From Pararhodobacter oceanensis (GTDB taxonomy: Bacteria; Pseudomonadota; Alphaproteobacteria; Rhodobacterales; Rhodobacteraceae): a stretch of DNA of 40,372 nucleotides. The translations under genes were made by a program, and so were the position numbers. The notes below the pieces were generated by a model. The model worked only from the letters and a program-made list of their open reading frames with translations, was not told where the DNA came from and did no database searches. Below, in pieces: positions 9,469 through 19,274 of this stretch (positions within the stretch are counted from its first letter, which is position 1; each line of letters opens with the position of its first letter). The DNA lies in the NCBI RefSeq assembly GCF_003076755.1, contig NZ_QDKM01000015.1, positions 1 to 40,372 on the forward strand. Direction: 5' to 3'.

Positions 9469-10064
9469 CAGACCACCACAAACGGGTCGCCATCCTGATT
9501 TCAGGCGGCGGCTCGAATATGGTGACTTTGGCGCAATCCATGCAGGGCGACCATCCGGCGCGACCGGTGCTGGTGCTGTCCAACAACCCGCAGGCCAAAG
9601 GGCTGGAGCGCGCCGCCGAGATGGGCATTCCCACCGCCGCCGTCGATCACCGCCCGTTCAAAGGCGACCGCACGGCCTTCGAGGCGGCGCTGTTGCAACC
9701 CTTGCTGGAGGCGCGCCCCGATGTGCTCTGTCTGGCCGGGTTCATGCGCATTCTGACCGGCGGGTTTATCGAGCGCTTCCACGGGCGGATGCTCAATATC
9801 CATCCCTCGCTGCTGCCCAAATACCCCGGATTGAACACCCACCAGCGCGCACTTGATGCGGGCGACGCGCAGGCCGGCTGTTCGGTGCATGAGGTGATCG
9901 CCGATCTCGACGCCGGGCCGATCCTTGCCCAAGCCACGGTGCCGGTGTTGCCGGATGACACCTCCGAGACGCTGGCAGCACGGGTGCTCGAACAGGAGCA
10001 CCGGCTTTATCCGGCGGTCCTGCGGCGCTTTGCCAGCGGCGATCGCAGCTTGCTCACCCTCTGA
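9465..10064 (+). CDS. purN: Phosphoribosylglycinamide formyltransferase (10-formyl-THF dependent)
   Basis: PurN transfers a formyl group from 10-formyltetrahydrofolate to GAR, the third step of purine synthesis. The 199-residue protein has the N-terminal substrate loop SGGGSNM, the catalytic block NIHPSLLPK (Asn111, His113) and the conserved Asp near residue 149 in DLDAGPI. The length is normal and there are no gaps. It begins with GTG overlapping the purM stop, so purMN is a two-gene operon, as in many proteobacteria. Confidence 0.97.
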   Translation: MTDHHKRVAILISGGGSNMVTLAQSMQGDHPARPVLVLSNNPQAKGLERAAEMGIPTAAVDHRPFKGDRTAFEAALLQPLLEARPDVLCLAGFMRILTGGFIERFHGRMLNIHPSLLPKYPGLNTHQRALDAGDAQAGCSVHEVIADLDAGPILAQATVPVLPDDTSETLAARVLEQEHRLYPAVLRRFASGDRSLLTL

Positions 10065-10239
10065 TCACTGCCCCGCGCATCGGCTGTCTCTCGCCCTGCG
10101 ACAGAGCGGCCGGTTGACGCCCCGCGCGCCGCGGCCCTACCCTGCGGCATGGCAATCAATGACACCTCTGAGGCGAAATGCGGGCAACATCCGGCCCGAT
10201 TCTCGGGAAAAATGCGAAACCCGCACACGGAAATTTGCG

Positions 10240-10272
10240 TTGTGATCACACCCTTCAAAAGTGTGATCACAA
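10240..10272. promoter_or_regulatory. Paired palindromic operator upstream of sucC
   Basis: Two copies of the palindrome TGTGATCACA lie at 10241-10250 and 10262-10271, within mirrored 12-mers TTGTGATCACAC and GTGTGATCACAA separated by CCTTCAAAA. Their centres are 21 bp apart, two helical turns, so two dimers would bind the same DNA face. The half-site TGTGA resembles CRP/FNR-family half-sites but lacks the six-base spacer. A GntR-type factor is another candidate. The sites end about 107 bp before the sucC start and about 48 bp before the -10-like box. The rest of 10065-10378 has no recognisable gene. Confidence 0.6.
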
Positions 10273-10319
10273 ACCCGAGAAAAACCCGCCTTTCGACAGT
10301 TTTACCTGATAAAACCTTT

Positions 10320-10325
10320 TATAAT
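10320..10325 (+). promoter_or_regulatory. Candidate -10 box for the suc operon
   Basis: An exact TATAAT hexamer lies 54 bp before the sucC GTG in an AT-rich patch. No good -35 lies at 17 bp (the nearest TTGACA-like string, TCGACA at 10293-10298, is too far), which fits an activator-dependent promoter using the paired palindrome upstream. Transcription would start near 10332, placing the operator centres at roughly -65 and -86. Confidence 0.4.
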
Positions 10326-10378
10326 GCAGTGGTTTCATGCCATGACTTCTAGCAATTGCACCAGACAAGGGTAGTTCC

Positions 10379-11572
10379 GTGAACATTCATGAATACCAGG
10401 CTAAGGCCTTGCTTCGCAGCTACGGCGTTCCGGTCTCTGACGGCCGCATCGTTCTGCGCGCCGAAGAAGCCAAAAGCGCCGCCGGCGAAATGGATGGCCC
10501 GCTGTGGGTTGTCAAAGCCCAGATTCACGCCGGTGGACGCGGCAAGGGCACCTTCAAAGAGGCGTCGGCCGGTGAAAAAGGCGGTGTGCGCCTGACCAAA
10601 TCCGTCGCCGAAGCCGCCGAGCAGGCCAGCCTGATGCTGGGCCGCACGCTGGTGACGCATCAGACCGGCCCCGCCGGTAAGGTGGTCAACCGCATCTATA
10701 TCGAGGACGGCTCGGACATCGAGACCGAACTCTACCTCGCGCTGCTGGTCGACCGCGCCACCAGCCGCGTGTCCTTTGTCGTCTCCACCGAGGGCGGCAT
10801 GGACATCGAAGAGGTCGCCGCGTCGACCCCCGAAAAGATCCTCTCGTTCACCGTTGACCCCGCCACCGGCATTCAGGGTTTCCACGGTCGCCGCGTCGCT
10901 TTCGCGCTGGGGCTTGAGGGCAAGCAGGTCAAGCAATGCGTCGATCTGATCAACAAGCTCTATAAGCTGTTCATCGAGCGTGACGCCGAGATGATCGAGA
11001 TCAACCCGCTGATCGTCACCGACACCGGCGACCTGAAATGCCTCGACGCCAAGATGGGCTTTGATTCGAACGCGCTCTACCGCCAGCCCGACATTCTGGC
11101 GCTGCGCGACGAGACCGAGGAAGACCCCAAGGAACTGGCCGCTTCGAAGTTCGACCTGAACTATATCGCCCTCGACGGCGAAATCGGCTGCATGGTCAAC
11201 GGCGCCGGTCTGGCCATGGCGACGATGGACATCATCAAGCTGTATGGTGCCGAGCCTGCCAACTTCCTCGATGTGGGCGGTGGCGCGACCAAGGAAAAGG
11301 TCACCGAAGCCTTCAAGATCATCACCTCGGACCCGCAGGTCAAAGGCATTCTGGTCAATATCTTCGGCGGCATCATGCGCTGCGATGTCATCGCCGAAGG
11401 CGTGATCGCCGCGGTCAAGGAAATGGGCCTCGAAGTGCCGCTGGTCGTGCGCCTTGAGGGCACGAATGTCGAATTGGGCAAGCAGATCATCAACGAATCC
11501 GGCTTGAACGTGATCGCCGCCGACAACCTGTCGGACGCCGCGCAGAAGATCGTCAAAGCGGTGAAGGGATAA
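10379..11572 (+). CDS. sucC: Succinyl-CoA synthetase (ADP-forming), beta subunit
   Basis: SucC is the ATP-grasp/nucleotide-binding subunit that, with SucD, converts succinyl-CoA to succinate with substrate-level phosphorylation in the TCA cycle. The 397 residues start [19 protein letters not shown], the canonical family N-terminus, from GTG at 10379 with AAGGG upstream. The ATP-grasp region contains [12 protein letters not shown], and the C-terminal CoA-ligase half shows [13 protein letters not shown] and [10 protein letters not shown]. It is the first gene of the suc operon, four bases before sucD. Confidence 0.97.
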   Translation: MNIHEYQAKALLRSYGVPVSDGRIVLRAEEAKSAAGEMDGPLWVVKAQIHAGGRGKGTFKEASAGEKGGVRLTKSVAEAAEQASLMLGRTLVTHQTGPAGKVVNRIYIEDGSDIETELYLALLVDRATSRVSFVVSTEGGMDIEEVAASTPEKILSFTVDPATGIQGFHGRRVAFALGLEGKQVKQCVDLINKLYKLFIERDAEMIEINPLIVTDTGDLKCLDAKMGFDSNALYRQPDILALRDETEEDPKELAASKFDLNYIALDGEIGCMVNGAGLAMATMDIIKLYGAEPANFLDVGGGATKEKVTEAFKIITSDPQVKGILVNIFGGIMRCDVIAEGVIAAVKEMGLEVPLVVRLEGTNVELGKQIINESGLNVIAADNLSDAAQKIVKAVKG

Positions 11573-11576
11573 CACT

Positions 11577-12461
11577 ATGGCCATTCTCGTAAACAACAAC
11601 ACCAAGGTCATCTGCCAGGGCTTCACCGGCTCGCAGGGCACCTTCCACTCGGAACAGGCGATTGCCTATGGCACCAAAATGGTCGGCGGGGTAACGCCGG
11701 GCAAAGGTGGCACCACGCATCTGGACCTGCCGGTGTTCAACTCGGTGCATGAGGCCCGCGCAGTGACCGAGGCCAACGCTTCGGTGATCTACGTCCCGCC
11801 GCCCTTTGCCGCCGATTCGATCCTCGAGGCGATCGACGCCGAGATGGAGCTGATCGTCTGCATCACCGAGGGCATTCCGGTGCTCGACATGATGCGCGTC
11901 AAACGCGCGCTCGAAGGCTCGCGCAGCCGCTTGATCGGCCCCAACTGCCCCGGCGTGATCACCCCGGACGCCTGCAAAATCGGCATCATGCCCGGCCATA
12001 TCCACCAGCGTGGCTCGGTCGGTGTGGTCTCGCGCTCGGGCACGCTGACCTATGAGGCGGTCAAACAGACCACCGATCTGGGTCTTGGCCAATCGACCGC
12101 AGTCGGCATCGGCGGCGACCCGATCAAGGGCACCGAGCATATCGACGTGCTCGACATGTTCCTTGACGACGACGAGACCGCCTCGATCATCATGATCGGC
12201 GAAATCGGCGGCACCGCCGAAGAGGAAGCCGCAGAGTTTCTCGCCGAGCAGAAGAAAAAAGGCCGCTGGAAGCCGACCGCAGGCTTTATCGCCGGACGCA
12301 CCGCGCCTCCGGGCCGCCGCATGGGCCACGCTGGCGCCATCGTCTCGGGCGGTCAGGGCGACGCGGAAAGCAAGATCGAAGCCATGCGCTCGGCAGGGAT
12401 CATCGTTGCCGACAGCCCCGCGACGCTGGGCGAAGCGGTGATGAAAGCGATCGAAGGGTGA
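11577..12461 (+). CDS. sucD: Succinyl-CoA synthetase, alpha subunit
   Basis: SucD binds CoA in an N-terminal Rossmann fold ([13 protein letters not shown]) and carries the phosphorylated active-site histidine, here His251 in [13 protein letters not shown]. The length is 294 residues, as expected. It follows sucC after four bases, so the two subunits are co-translated. A 199-bp gap with two GC-rich hairpins separates it from sucA. Confidence 0.97.
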   Translation: MAILVNNNTKVICQGFTGSQGTFHSEQAIAYGTKMVGGVTPGKGGTTHLDLPVFNSVHEARAVTEANASVIYVPPPFAADSILEAIDAEMELIVCITEGIPVLDMMRVKRALEGSRSRLIGPNCPGVITPDACKIGIMPGHIHQRGSVGVVSRSGTLTYEAVKQTTDLGLGQSTAVGIGGDPIKGTEHIDVLDMFLDDDETASIIMIGEIGGTAEEEAAEFLAEQKKKGRWKPTAGFIAGRTAPPGRRMGHAGAIVSGGQGDAESKIEAMRSAGIIVADSPATLGEAVMKAIEG

Positions 12462-12567
12462 CAGAAACCGGCACGCCTAATGCCCAGCTACCAGATATTT
12501 CCTGCCCTCGGGCAGGTCTTGGCCAGCAGCGCAGCGTGCCCCCAGTTTACCCGTTTTCACCGACCAT

Positions 12568-12591
12568 ACGCGGCCCATTCTTGGGCCGCGT
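12568..12591 (+). terminator. Hairpin between sucD and sucA (attenuator or partial terminator)
   Basis: A perfect 10-bp stem ACGCGGCCCA/TGGGCCGCGT encloses a TTCT tetraloop and is followed by CATTCG rather than a T-run. A second, smaller GC hairpin (CCTGCCC/GGGCAGG) lies at 12501-12516. They may lower readthrough from sucCD into sucAB or protect the sucCD 3' end. sucA may also have its own promoter here. Confidence 0.6.
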
Positions 12592-12660
12592 CATTCGTAG
12601 GGTGGCCCTCACCCTATGCGCATCTCTTTGCAAACCGTTCTCACGGAGAGGACTAGTCTC

Positions 12661-15633
12661 ATGAACGACCAAAGCCCCAACGACGCAATGCACGCATCTT
12701 CGTTCCTTGATGGGGCGAATGCCGAATATATCGACCAGCTTCAGGCGCGTTACGCGCAGGACCCGGCCAGCGTAGACGCCGCTTGGGCCGCCTTCTTTGA
12801 AGCCACCGGTGACGATGACGCCACCGCCACCCGTCAGGCCGCTGGCCCGAGCTGGGCGCGCGCCGATTGGCCGCCAAGCCCGCGCGACGAGCTGACCAAC
12901 GCCCTGACCGGCGAATGGCCCGCCGAGACCCCCGCGCCCGAAGCGCAGGCCGCCGGTGACAAAATCCGCGCCAAAGCCGAAGAAAAAGGCATTGAGCTGA
13001 GCGATACGCAGGTGCAGCGCGCTGTTCTCGACAGCCTGCGCGCCCTGATGATCATCCGCGCCTACCGCATCCGCGGGCATCTGGCCGCTGATCTCGACCC
13101 GCTCAACCACCGCGACGAGACCCCGCATCCCGAGCTGGATCCGGCCAACTACGGCTTCACCGATGCCGATATGGACCGGCCGATTTTCATCGACAATGTG
13201 CTCGGCCTGCAGGTCGCCAGCATGCGCCAGATCCTCGAGATCCTAAAGCGCACCTATTGCGGCACTTTCGCGCTGCAATTCATGCATATCTCCGACCCCG
13301 AACAGGCCGCTTGGCTCAAAGAGCGTATCGAGGGCTACGGCAAGGATATCTCCTTCACCCGCATGGGCCGCCGCGCGATCCTCAACAAGCTGGTCGAGGC
13401 CGAGGGTTTCGAGAAATTCCTCCACGTCAAATATATGGGCACCAAGCGCTTCGGCCTTGATGGTGCCGAGGCGCTGATCCCCGCGATGGAGCAGATCATC
13501 AAGCGCGGCGGTGCGCTCGGGGTCAAGGAAATCGCGGTCGGCATGCCCCACCGTGGCCGCCTCAACGTGCTGGCCAATGTGATGGGCAAGCCGTTCCGCG
13601 CGATCTTTAACGAGTTTCAGGGCGGCAGCTTCAAACCCGAAGACGTCGATGGCTCGGGCGATGTGAAATACCACCTCGGCGCCTCGTCGGACCGCGAGTT
13701 TGACGGCAACTCGGTGCATCTGTCGCTGACCGCCAACCCCTCGCATCTTGAGGCGGTGAATCCGGTGGTGCTGGGCAAGGTCCGCGCCAAACAGGACCAG
13801 TTCAACGACGAAAAGCGCGATCAGGTGCTGCCGATCCTGCTGCATGGTGACGCGGCCTTTGCCGGTCAGGGTGTGGTCGCGGAATGCTTTGGCCTCTCGG
13901 GCCTCAAGGGGCATCGCACCGGCGGCACCCTGCATATCGTGGTCAACAACCAGATCGGGTTCACCACCGCGCCGCATTTCAGCCGCTCCAGCCCCTATCC
14001 CACGGATATCGCGCTGATGGTCGAAGCGCCGATCTTCCACGTCAACGGCGATGACCCCGAGGCCGTGGTCCATGCCGCCAAGGTCGCCATCGAGTTCCGC
14101 CAGCAGTTCGGCAAGGACGTGGTCATCGACATGTTCTGCTACCGCCGCTTTGGTCACAACGAGGGCGACGAGCCCATGTTCACCAATCCGGTGATGTACA
14201 ACACGATCAAAAAGCACAAAACCACGCTGCAGCTCTATACCGAGCGTCTGGTCGCTGACGGGCTGATCCCCGAGGGCGAGATCGACGATATGAAGGCCGC
14301 CTTCCAGGCCCATCTCAACGAAGAATTCGAGATCGGCAAAGACTACCGCCCGAACAAGGCCGACTGGCTGGACGGGCGCTGGAAGTCCTTCAAAGCCAAG
14401 GACATGCAGAACTACCAGCGCGGCGAAACCTGCATCACGCCGGAAACGCTGGCCGAGGTCGGCAAAGGGCTGACCACGGTGCCCGCCGATTTCAAAGGTC
14501 ACCGCACGGTGCTGCGCCAGCTCGAGAACAAGAAAAAGATGTTCGAAAGCGGCGAGGGCTTTGACTGGGCCACCGCCGAGGCGCTCGCCTTTGGGTCGTT
14601 GCTCACCGAAAGCTTCCCGGTGCGTCTCTCGGGTCAGGATTCGACCCGCGGCACCTTCAGCCAGCGGCATTCGGCGCTGATCGACCAGAACACCGAAGAG
14701 CGGTATTTCCCGCTCAACCACATTCGCGCCGGTCAGGCGCGCTATGAGGTGATCGATTCGATGCTCTCGGAATACGCGGTGCTGGGTTTTGAATACGGCT
14801 ACTCGCTGTCCGAACCCAACGCGCTGGTGCTCTGGGAGGCGCAGTTCGGCGACTTCGCCAATGGCGCGCAGATCATGTTCGACCAGTTCATCAACTCGGG
14901 CGAGAGCAAATGGCTGCGCATGTCCGGTCTGGTGATGCTGCTGCCGCATGGCTACGAGGGACAGGGCCCCGAGCACTCTTCGGCGCGTCTGGAGCGTTTC
15001 CTGCAACTCTCGGCCGAGGAAAACTGGATCATCGCCAATTGCTCGACACCGGCGAACTACTTCCACATCCTGCGCCGCCAGATGCACCGCGACTTCCGCA
15101 AGCCGCTGGTGCTGATGACGCCGAAATCGCTGCTGCGCCATCCGATGTGCATCAGCCGTGCCGAGGATATGACCACCGGTTCGGCCTTCCACCGCGTGCT
15201 CTGGGATGACGCGCAAAAGGGCAACTCCGAGCTGCAGCTCAAGCCCGACGAGGAGATCAAGCGCGTGGTGCTATGCTCGGGCAAGGTCTATTTCGACCTT
15301 CTGGCCGAGCGTGACAAGCGCGGGCTTGATGACGTCTATCTCTTGCGCGTCGAACAGCTCTATCCGGTGCCGACCCAGTCGCTGCGCAAGGAATTGAGCC
15401 GCTTCTTGCAGGCCGAGATCGTCTGGTGTCAGGAAGAGCCCAAGAACCAGGGCGCCTGGTCGTTCTTTGAGCCCAATCTGGAATGGGTGCTGACGCATAT
15501 CGGCGCCCGCGAAACCCGCCCGCGTTATGCCGGGCGCAATGCATCGGCCTCGCCCGCCACCGGTCTGGCGTCGCGCCATAAGGCACAACAAGAAGCGCTG
15601 GTAGATGCCGCGCTGACGATTGAAGGGAACTAA
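12661..15633 (+). CDS. sucA: 2-oxoglutarate dehydrogenase E1 component
   Basis: SucA is the thiamine-diphosphate E1 that decarboxylates 2-oxoglutarate and passes the succinyl group to SucB. The 990-residue protein has the family N-terminus (NAEYIDQLQARYAQDPASVD), GMPHRGRLNVLANVMGK, the ThDP motif running from GDDPEAVVHAAK (~463) to GHNEGDEP (~500), and the transketolase-like C-terminal half (QDSTRGTFSQRH, GQGPEHSSARLERFLQL). ATG 12661 is chosen because MNDQSPN is the usual start and GGAGAGG lies just upstream. An in-frame ATG at 12616 lacks this. It is followed three bases later by sucB. Confidence 0.97.
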   Translation: MNDQSPNDAMHASSFLDGANAEYIDQLQARYAQDPASVDAAWAAFFEATGDDDATATRQAAGPSWARADWPPSPRDELTNALTGEWPAETPAPEAQAAGDKIRAKAEEKGIELSDTQVQRAVLDSLRALMIIRAYRIRGHLAADLDPLNHRDETPHPELDPANYGFTDADMDRPIFIDNVLGLQVASMRQILEILKRTYCGTFALQFMHISDPEQAAWLKERIEGYGKDISFTRMGRRAILNKLVEAEGFEKFLHVKYMGTKRFGLDGAEALIPAMEQIIKRGGALGVKEIAVGMPHRGRLNVLANVMGKPFRAIFNEFQGGSFKPEDVDGSGDVKYHLGASSDREFDGNSVHLSLTANPSHLEAVNPVVLGKVRAKQDQFNDEKRDQVLPILLHGDAAFAGQGVVAECFGLSGLKGHRTGGTLHIVVNNQIGFTTAPHFSRSSPYPTDIALMVEAPIFHVNGDDPEAVVHAAKVAIEFRQQFGKDVVIDMFCYRRFGHNEGDEPMFTNPVMYNTIKKHKTTLQLYTERLVADGLIPEGEIDDMKAAFQAHLNEEFEIGKDYRPNKADWLDGRWKSFKAKDMQNYQRGETCITPETLAEVGKGLTTVPADFKGHRTVLRQLENKKKMFESGEGFDWATAEALAFGSLLTESFPVRLSGQDSTRGTFSQRHSALIDQNTEERYFPLNHIRAGQARYEVIDSMLSEYAVLGFEYGYSLSEPNALVLWEAQFGDFANGAQIMFDQFINSGESKWLRMSGLVMLLPHGYEGQGPEHSSARLERFLQLSAEENWIIANCSTPANYFHILRRQMHRDFRKPLVLMTPKSLLRHPMCISRAEDMTTGSAFHRVLWDDAQKGNSELQLKPDEEIKRVVLCSGKVYFDLLAERDKRGLDDVYLLRVEQLYPVPTQSLRKELSRFLQAEIVWCQEEPKNQGAWSFFEPNLEWVLTHIGARETRPRYAGRNASASPATGLASRHKAQQEALVDAALTIEGN

Positions 15634-15636
15634 TCC

Positions 15637-16869
15637 ATGAGCATCGAAGTCCGCGTGCCCACTCTGGGCGAAAGTGTTTCGGAAGCCACCATCGCAACCT
15701 GGTATAAAGCGGTCGGTGACGCTGTCGCCGTCGATGAAATGCTCTGCGAGCTGGAGACCGATAAGGTCACCGTCGAGGTGCCCGCCCCCGCCGCTGGCGT
15801 GCTGTCGGAAATCATCGCCGCCGAAGGCGAGACCGTCGGCGTTGACGCCCTGCTGGCGATGATCTCGGAAGGTGCCGGCGCCGCCGCCACTCCGGCCAAA
15901 GAAGCGCCCGAAGCCAAAGCCGCCGAGCCGGCCCCTGCCGCCGAAGCCGCCGCCACCGGTAAAGCCGGCGAAGATGCGCCCGCCGCCAAAAAGGCGATGG
16001 CCGAAGCCGGTCTGACTGCCGATCAGGTGCAGGGCTCAGGCCGCGACGGTCGGGTGATGAAGGAAGACGTGCAAAAAGCCGTCGCCTCCGGTGCCGGTGC
16101 CTCCGCGCCCGCCGCTGCCCCTGCCGCGCCGGTCTCGGTGCCGCGCGGTCCGGTCAATGGCGACGATGCCGCGCGCGAAGAGCGGGTAAAGATGACCCGC
16201 CTGCGCCAGACCATCGCCCGCCGCCTCAAGGACGCGCAGAACACCGCCGCGATCCTGACCACCTATAACGAGGTGGATATGACCGAGGTGATGGAACTGC
16301 GCAAAACCTATAAGGACCAGTTCGAAAAGAAACACGGCGTGCGCCTTGGCTTCATGTCGTTCTTCACCAAGGCCTGCTGCCACGCGCTCAAGGAAGTGCC
16401 CGAGGTCAACGCCGAGATCGACGGCACCGATGTGGTCTATAAGAACTTCGTCCATATGGGCGTCGCGGCGGGCACGCCGCAGGGCCTCGTGGTGCCGGTG
16501 ATCCGCGATGTCGACGCGATGTCCTTTGCCGAGATCGAAAAGGCGATCGCCGAAAAGGGCAAACGCGCCCGCGACGGCAAGCTGACCATGGCCGAGATGC
16601 AGGGCGGCACCTTCACCATCTCGAACGGTGGTGTCTATGGCTCGCTGATGTCCTCGCCGATCCTCAACCCGCCGCAGTCGGGCATTCTGGGCATGCATAA
16701 AATCCAGGACCGGCCGATGGCGATCAACGGCGAGATTGTGATCCGCCCGATGATGTATCTGGCGCTCAGCTATGACCACCGGATCGTCGACGGCAAAGGC
16801 GCAGTGACCTTCCTCGTGCGGGTCAAAGAAGCCCTCGAAGACCCGCGCCGCCTGCTGATGGATCTGTAA
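15637..16869 (+). CDS. sucB: Dihydrolipoyllysine-residue succinyltransferase (E2 of oxoglutarate dehydrogenase)
   Basis: SucB forms the E2 core, moving succinyl from the lipoyl arm to CoA. Domain order: lipoyl domain (residues 1-76) with lipoylated Lys43 in ETDKVTVEV; an Ala/Pro-rich flexible linker; a peripheral-subunit-binding domain ([10 protein letters not shown]...[11 protein letters not shown], ~110-145); a second linker; and the acyltransferase domain ending in the catalytic SYDHRIVDG motif. The 410 residues include only one lipoyl domain, normal for SucB. A hairpin terminator follows, yet MAPEG and lpdA continue in the same direction. Confidence 0.97.
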   Translation: MSIEVRVPTLGESVSEATIATWYKAVGDAVAVDEMLCELETDKVTVEVPAPAAGVLSEIIAAEGETVGVDALLAMISEGAGAAATPAKEAPEAKAAEPAPAAEAAATGKAGEDAPAAKKAMAEAGLTADQVQGSGRDGRVMKEDVQKAVASGAGASAPAAAPAAPVSVPRGPVNGDDAAREERVKMTRLRQTIARRLKDAQNTAAILTTYNEVDMTEVMELRKTYKDQFEKKHGVRLGFMSFFTKACCHALKEVPEVNAEIDGTDVVYKNFVHMGVAAGTPQGLVVPVIRDVDAMSFAEIEKAIAEKGKRARDGKLTMAEMQGGTFTISNGGVYGSLMSSPILNPPQSGILGMHKIQDRPMAINGEIVIRPMMYLALSYDHRIVDGKGAVTFLVRVKEALEDPRRLLMDL

Positions 16870-16884
16870 GCGTCACAAATTAGG

Positions 16885-16930
16885 CGTGCGCCCTTTCTCC
16901 ATTGATAGGGCGCGCGTTCCCACTTTTTGT
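16885..16930 (+). terminator. Intrinsic terminator after sucB
   Basis: Arms CGTGCGCCCT (16885-16894) and AGGGCGCGCG (16907-16916) pair with one mismatch around a 12-nt loop and are followed by a T-rich stretch including CTTTTTG at 16924-16930. It would end or reduce sucCDAB transcription before the low-GC ORF. Confidence 0.65.
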
Positions 16931-16966
16931 AATGTCACTCCATTTGTCGGGAGGCACGATCAAATT

Positions 16967-17245
16967 ATGACAGAGTATACAGCTTACGAGCCCTATAGTG
17001 TGTCGCCGTGGCGATATGAACGCCTTCAGCGTATTGAAAATAGCTTGCGGATGATTTTTTCGCTTGCGAGCCACGAGAGTTTTTCAGACCTCGAAAAGCA
17101 GCTACTGCTCGTACATGACCACAAGGGCAACCTTCAATGCCAATGGAAATCCGCCGCTGGCTTGGAACAGTATAGTTCGCTCATTGATGCTCTGTGGTCT
17201 TTGCAAAACGAACCCGCCGAAATCAACGAACATATCGTTGCGTAG
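16967..17245 (+). CDS. Small unknown protein, AT-rich ORFan in the suc-lpd cluster
   Basis: The family is not recognised. The 92-residue product is soluble, with no signal peptide or membrane segment. It is rich in aromatic residues at its start (MTEYTAYEPYSVSPWRYERL), then amphipathic and helical. ATG 16967 is preceded by GGGAGG at about 12 bases. Its base composition and codon use are clearly more AT-rich than sucB and MAPEG on either side, which suggests it is newly acquired. It sits right after the sucB terminator and ends three bases before the MAPEG start. The frame could be extended upstream to 16886, but only through the terminator hairpin, so I reject that. Confidence 0.6.
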   Translation: MTEYTAYEPYSVSPWRYERLQRIENSLRMIFSLASHESFSDLEKQLLLVHDHKGNLQCQWKSAAGLEQYSSLIDALWSLQNEPAEINEHIVA

Positions 17246-17248
17246 CCC

Positions 17249-17638
17249 ATGACCCCCGAACTCCTCATCCTCACCCTCGCCGCCCTCCTGCAAGCCCTGC
17301 AGTTCTCCATCTATTCGGTGACCGCGCAGATGCAGGTCGGCAGCCGCTACGCCGCCGGTCCCCGTGACCGCCCGCGCGAGCTTACCGGCACCGCCGGCCG
17401 CGCCCAGCGGGCGATGAACAACCATTTCGAGGGGCTGATCCTCTTCGGCATCGCCGTCATGGTCGTCACCCTTGCCGATCAATCCACCACCACCACCCAG
17501 TTCGCCGCCTATACCTATCTCGGCGCGCGCCTTCTCTATGTCCCCGCCTATCTGCTCGGCTGGGCCCCCTGGCGCTCGCTGATCTGGTTCATCGGCTTTC
17601 TGGCCACCTTCACGATGCTGATCGCTGCCCTGATCTGA
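17249..17638 (+). CDS. MAPEG family membrane protein
   Basis: The 129-residue integral membrane protein has about four hydrophobic helices and the MAPEG pattern (RAQRAMNNHFEGLILF near residues 50-65, then YTYLGARLLYVPAYLLG). MAPEG proteins include membrane glutathione transferases. The substrate is unknown here. I recall similar genes between sucB and lpdA in other Rhodobacteraceae, supporting both family placement and true synteny. The ATG follows the ORFan stop directly. Confidence 0.88.
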   Translation: MTPELLILTLAALLQALQFSIYSVTAQMQVGSRYAAGPRDRPRELTGTAGRAQRAMNNHFEGLILFGIAVMVVTLADQSTTTTQFAAYTYLGARLLYVPAYLLGWAPWRSLIWFIGFLATFTMLIAALI

Positions 17639-17645
17639 CATCATC

Positions 17646-17713
17646 TTGCCCTAAATACTCTCGGGGGGTGAGGCGCCTAGCGCCGAGGGGGGCGACGCGC
17701 CCCCTGCCCCGGG
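17646..17713. repeat. GC-rich intergenic repeat typical of Rhodobacteraceae
   Basis: The segment starts CCCTAAATACTCTCGGGGGG and continues with nested GC palindromes (GGCGC-CTA-GCGCC, then GGGGGGCG-ACG-CGCCCCC). Motifs of the TAAATACTC-GGGGGGTGA type recur in many intergenic gaps in this bacterial family. I recall this rather than having measured it. It lies between MAPEG and lpdA and could act as an mRNA-stabilising or weak terminating structure. Confidence 0.55.
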
Positions 17714-17732
17714 CCACCACAGGAGACCACAT

Positions 17733-19121
17733 ATGGCTGACTTCGATCTCATCGTCATCGGCGCCGGACCCGGCGGTTACGTTTGCGCCATCCGCGCCGC
17801 GCAATTGGGCCTCAAAGTGGCCTGTGTCGAGGGCCGCGAGACCCTCGGCGGCACCTGCCTCAACGTCGGCTGCATCCCTTCCAAGGCGCTGCTCCATGCC
17901 ACCCATTCGCTGCATGAGGCCGAGCATAACTTCGCCAAAATGGGCCTCAATGTCGCCAAGCCCGAGGTCGATTGGGAGGCGATGCTCGCCTATAAGGACG
18001 ACACCATTTCCGGCAACACCAAGGGCATCGAATTCCTGTTCAAAAAGAACAAGGTGACATGGCTCAAAGGCTGGGCGTCGATCCCCGAATCCGGCAAGGT
18101 CACGGTCGGCGACGAGACCCATAGTGCCAAACATATCGTCATTGCTTCGGGCTCCGAGCCGACCTCGCTGCCCGGCGTCGAGGTCGACGAAGAGGTCGTC
18201 GTCACCTCCACCGGCGCGCTGACCCTCAAATCCGTGCCCGAGACCATGGTGGTGATCGGCGCCGGTGTCATCGGGCTGGAGATGGGTTCGGTCTATGCCC
18301 GCCTCGGCACGCAGGTCACGGTGATCGAATACCTTGACGAGATCACCCCCGGCATGGACGCCGAAGTCGCCAAGAGCTTCAAGCGCATCCTTGGCAAACA
18401 GGGGATGAAATTCGTCATGGGCGCGGCGGTCAGCAAGGTCACCCGCTCCGACACAGGCGCCGAGGTCACCTATACCGCGCGCAAGAAAGACACCGAGCAC
18501 AGCGTCAATGCCGATATCGTGCTGGTCGCCACCGGCCGCAAACCCTTCACCGAGGGTCTCGGGCTGGACGCTTTGGGTATCGAGCTGGAACCGCGCGGCC
18601 AGATCAAGACCAACGCGCAATTCGCCACCAATATCCCCGGCGTCTATGCCATCGGTGACGCGATTGTCGGCCCGATGCTGGCCCATAAGGCCGAAGACGA
18701 GGGCATGGCCGTGGCCGAAGTGGTCGCTGGCAAACATGGCCATGTGAACTACGGCGTGATCCCCAGCGTGATCTACACCTCGCCCGAAGTCGCCAGCGTG
18801 GGCCAGACCGAACAGCAACTCAAAGAGGAAGGCCGCGCCCATAAGGTCGGTAAATTCAGCTTCATGGGCAACGCCCGCGCCAAGGCGATCTTTCAGGCCG
18901 AGGGTTTCGTCAAACTTCTCGCCGACAAAGAGACCGACCGCATTCTGGGCTGCCATATCATCGGCCCCGCCGCCGGTGACCTGATCCATGAGGTCTGTGT
19001 GGCGATGGAATTCGGCGCCTCCGCCGAGGATCTGGCGCTGACCTGCCACGCGCATCCGACCTACTCCGAAGCCGTGCGCGAAGCCGCACTGGCCTGCGGC
19101 GACGGCCCGATCCACATGTGA
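17733..19121 (+). CDS. lpdA: Dihydrolipoyl dehydrogenase (E3)
   Basis: E3 reoxidises the dihydrolipoyl arm of SucB, giving NADH. The 462-residue flavoprotein has the FAD dinucleotide fold ([12 protein letters not shown]), the redox disulfide Cys42-LNVG-Cys47 followed by IPSKALL, the NAD site ([16 protein letters not shown]), and the C-terminal dimer-interface active site [17 protein letters not shown] 17733 has AGGAG at ideal spacing. As the last gene of the cluster it is followed by a strong terminator. It likely serves oxoglutarate dehydrogenase specifically. Confidence 0.97.
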   Translation: MADFDLIVIGAGPGGYVCAIRAAQLGLKVACVEGRETLGGTCLNVGCIPSKALLHATHSLHEAEHNFAKMGLNVAKPEVDWEAMLAYKDDTISGNTKGIEFLFKKNKVTWLKGWASIPESGKVTVGDETHSAKHIVIASGSEPTSLPGVEVDEEVVVTSTGALTLKSVPETMVVIGAGVIGLEMGSVYARLGTQVTVIEYLDEITPGMDAEVAKSFKRILGKQGMKFVMGAAVSKVTRSDTGAEVTYTARKKDTEHSVNADIVLVATGRKPFTEGLGLDALGIELEPRGQIKTNAQFATNIPGVYAIGDAIVGPMLAHKAEDEGMAVAEVVAGKHGHVNYGVIPSVIYTSPEVASVGQTEQQLKEEGRAHKVGKFSFMGNARAKAIFQAEGFVKLLADKETDRILGCHIIGPAAGDLIHEVCVAMEFGASAEDLALTCHAHPTYSEAVREAALACGDGPIHM

Positions 19122-19147
19122 TCCGCGCCTGAGCGAAACACCTAAAG

Positions 19148-19181
19148 ACGGGCCGCAGAGCAATCTGCGGCCCGTTCTCAT
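19148..19181 (+). terminator. Intrinsic terminator after lpdA
   Basis: A perfect 12-bp stem ACGGGCCGCAGA/TCTGCGGCCCGT encloses a GCAA tetraloop and runs into TCTCATT. It closes the suc-lpd cluster. Confidence 0.85.
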
Positions 19182-19274
19182 TCGCTGCGCCCTCTGCGCG
19201 CGCCACCGCAAAACTTGATCGAAATCTTCGCGCCTGCCACACTCCTTGCGGTAACCAGTAAGGACCCCACCGGT

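Noticed and set aside
10241-10271. Canonical CRP or FNR site
   Set aside because: TGTGA and TCACA halves are directly joined without the six-base spacer (and FNR would need TTGAT-N4-ATCAA), so a standard CRP/FNR site is not supported.
10349-11641. 430-codon open frame on the minus strand across sucC
   Set aside because: It is the antisense shadow of GC-rich sucC and has low-complexity GDD/FGD composition. The plus strand encodes a textbook SucC.
13243-15216. 657-codon minus-strand frame across sucA
   Set aside because: Antisense shadow caused by codon bias in high-GC DNA. It has no family motifs, while sucA is complete on the plus strand.
17610-19211. 533-codon minus-strand frame across lpdA
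   Set aside because: Shadow of lpdA. No domain pattern is seen, and it crosses the lpdA terminator and the intergenic repeat.
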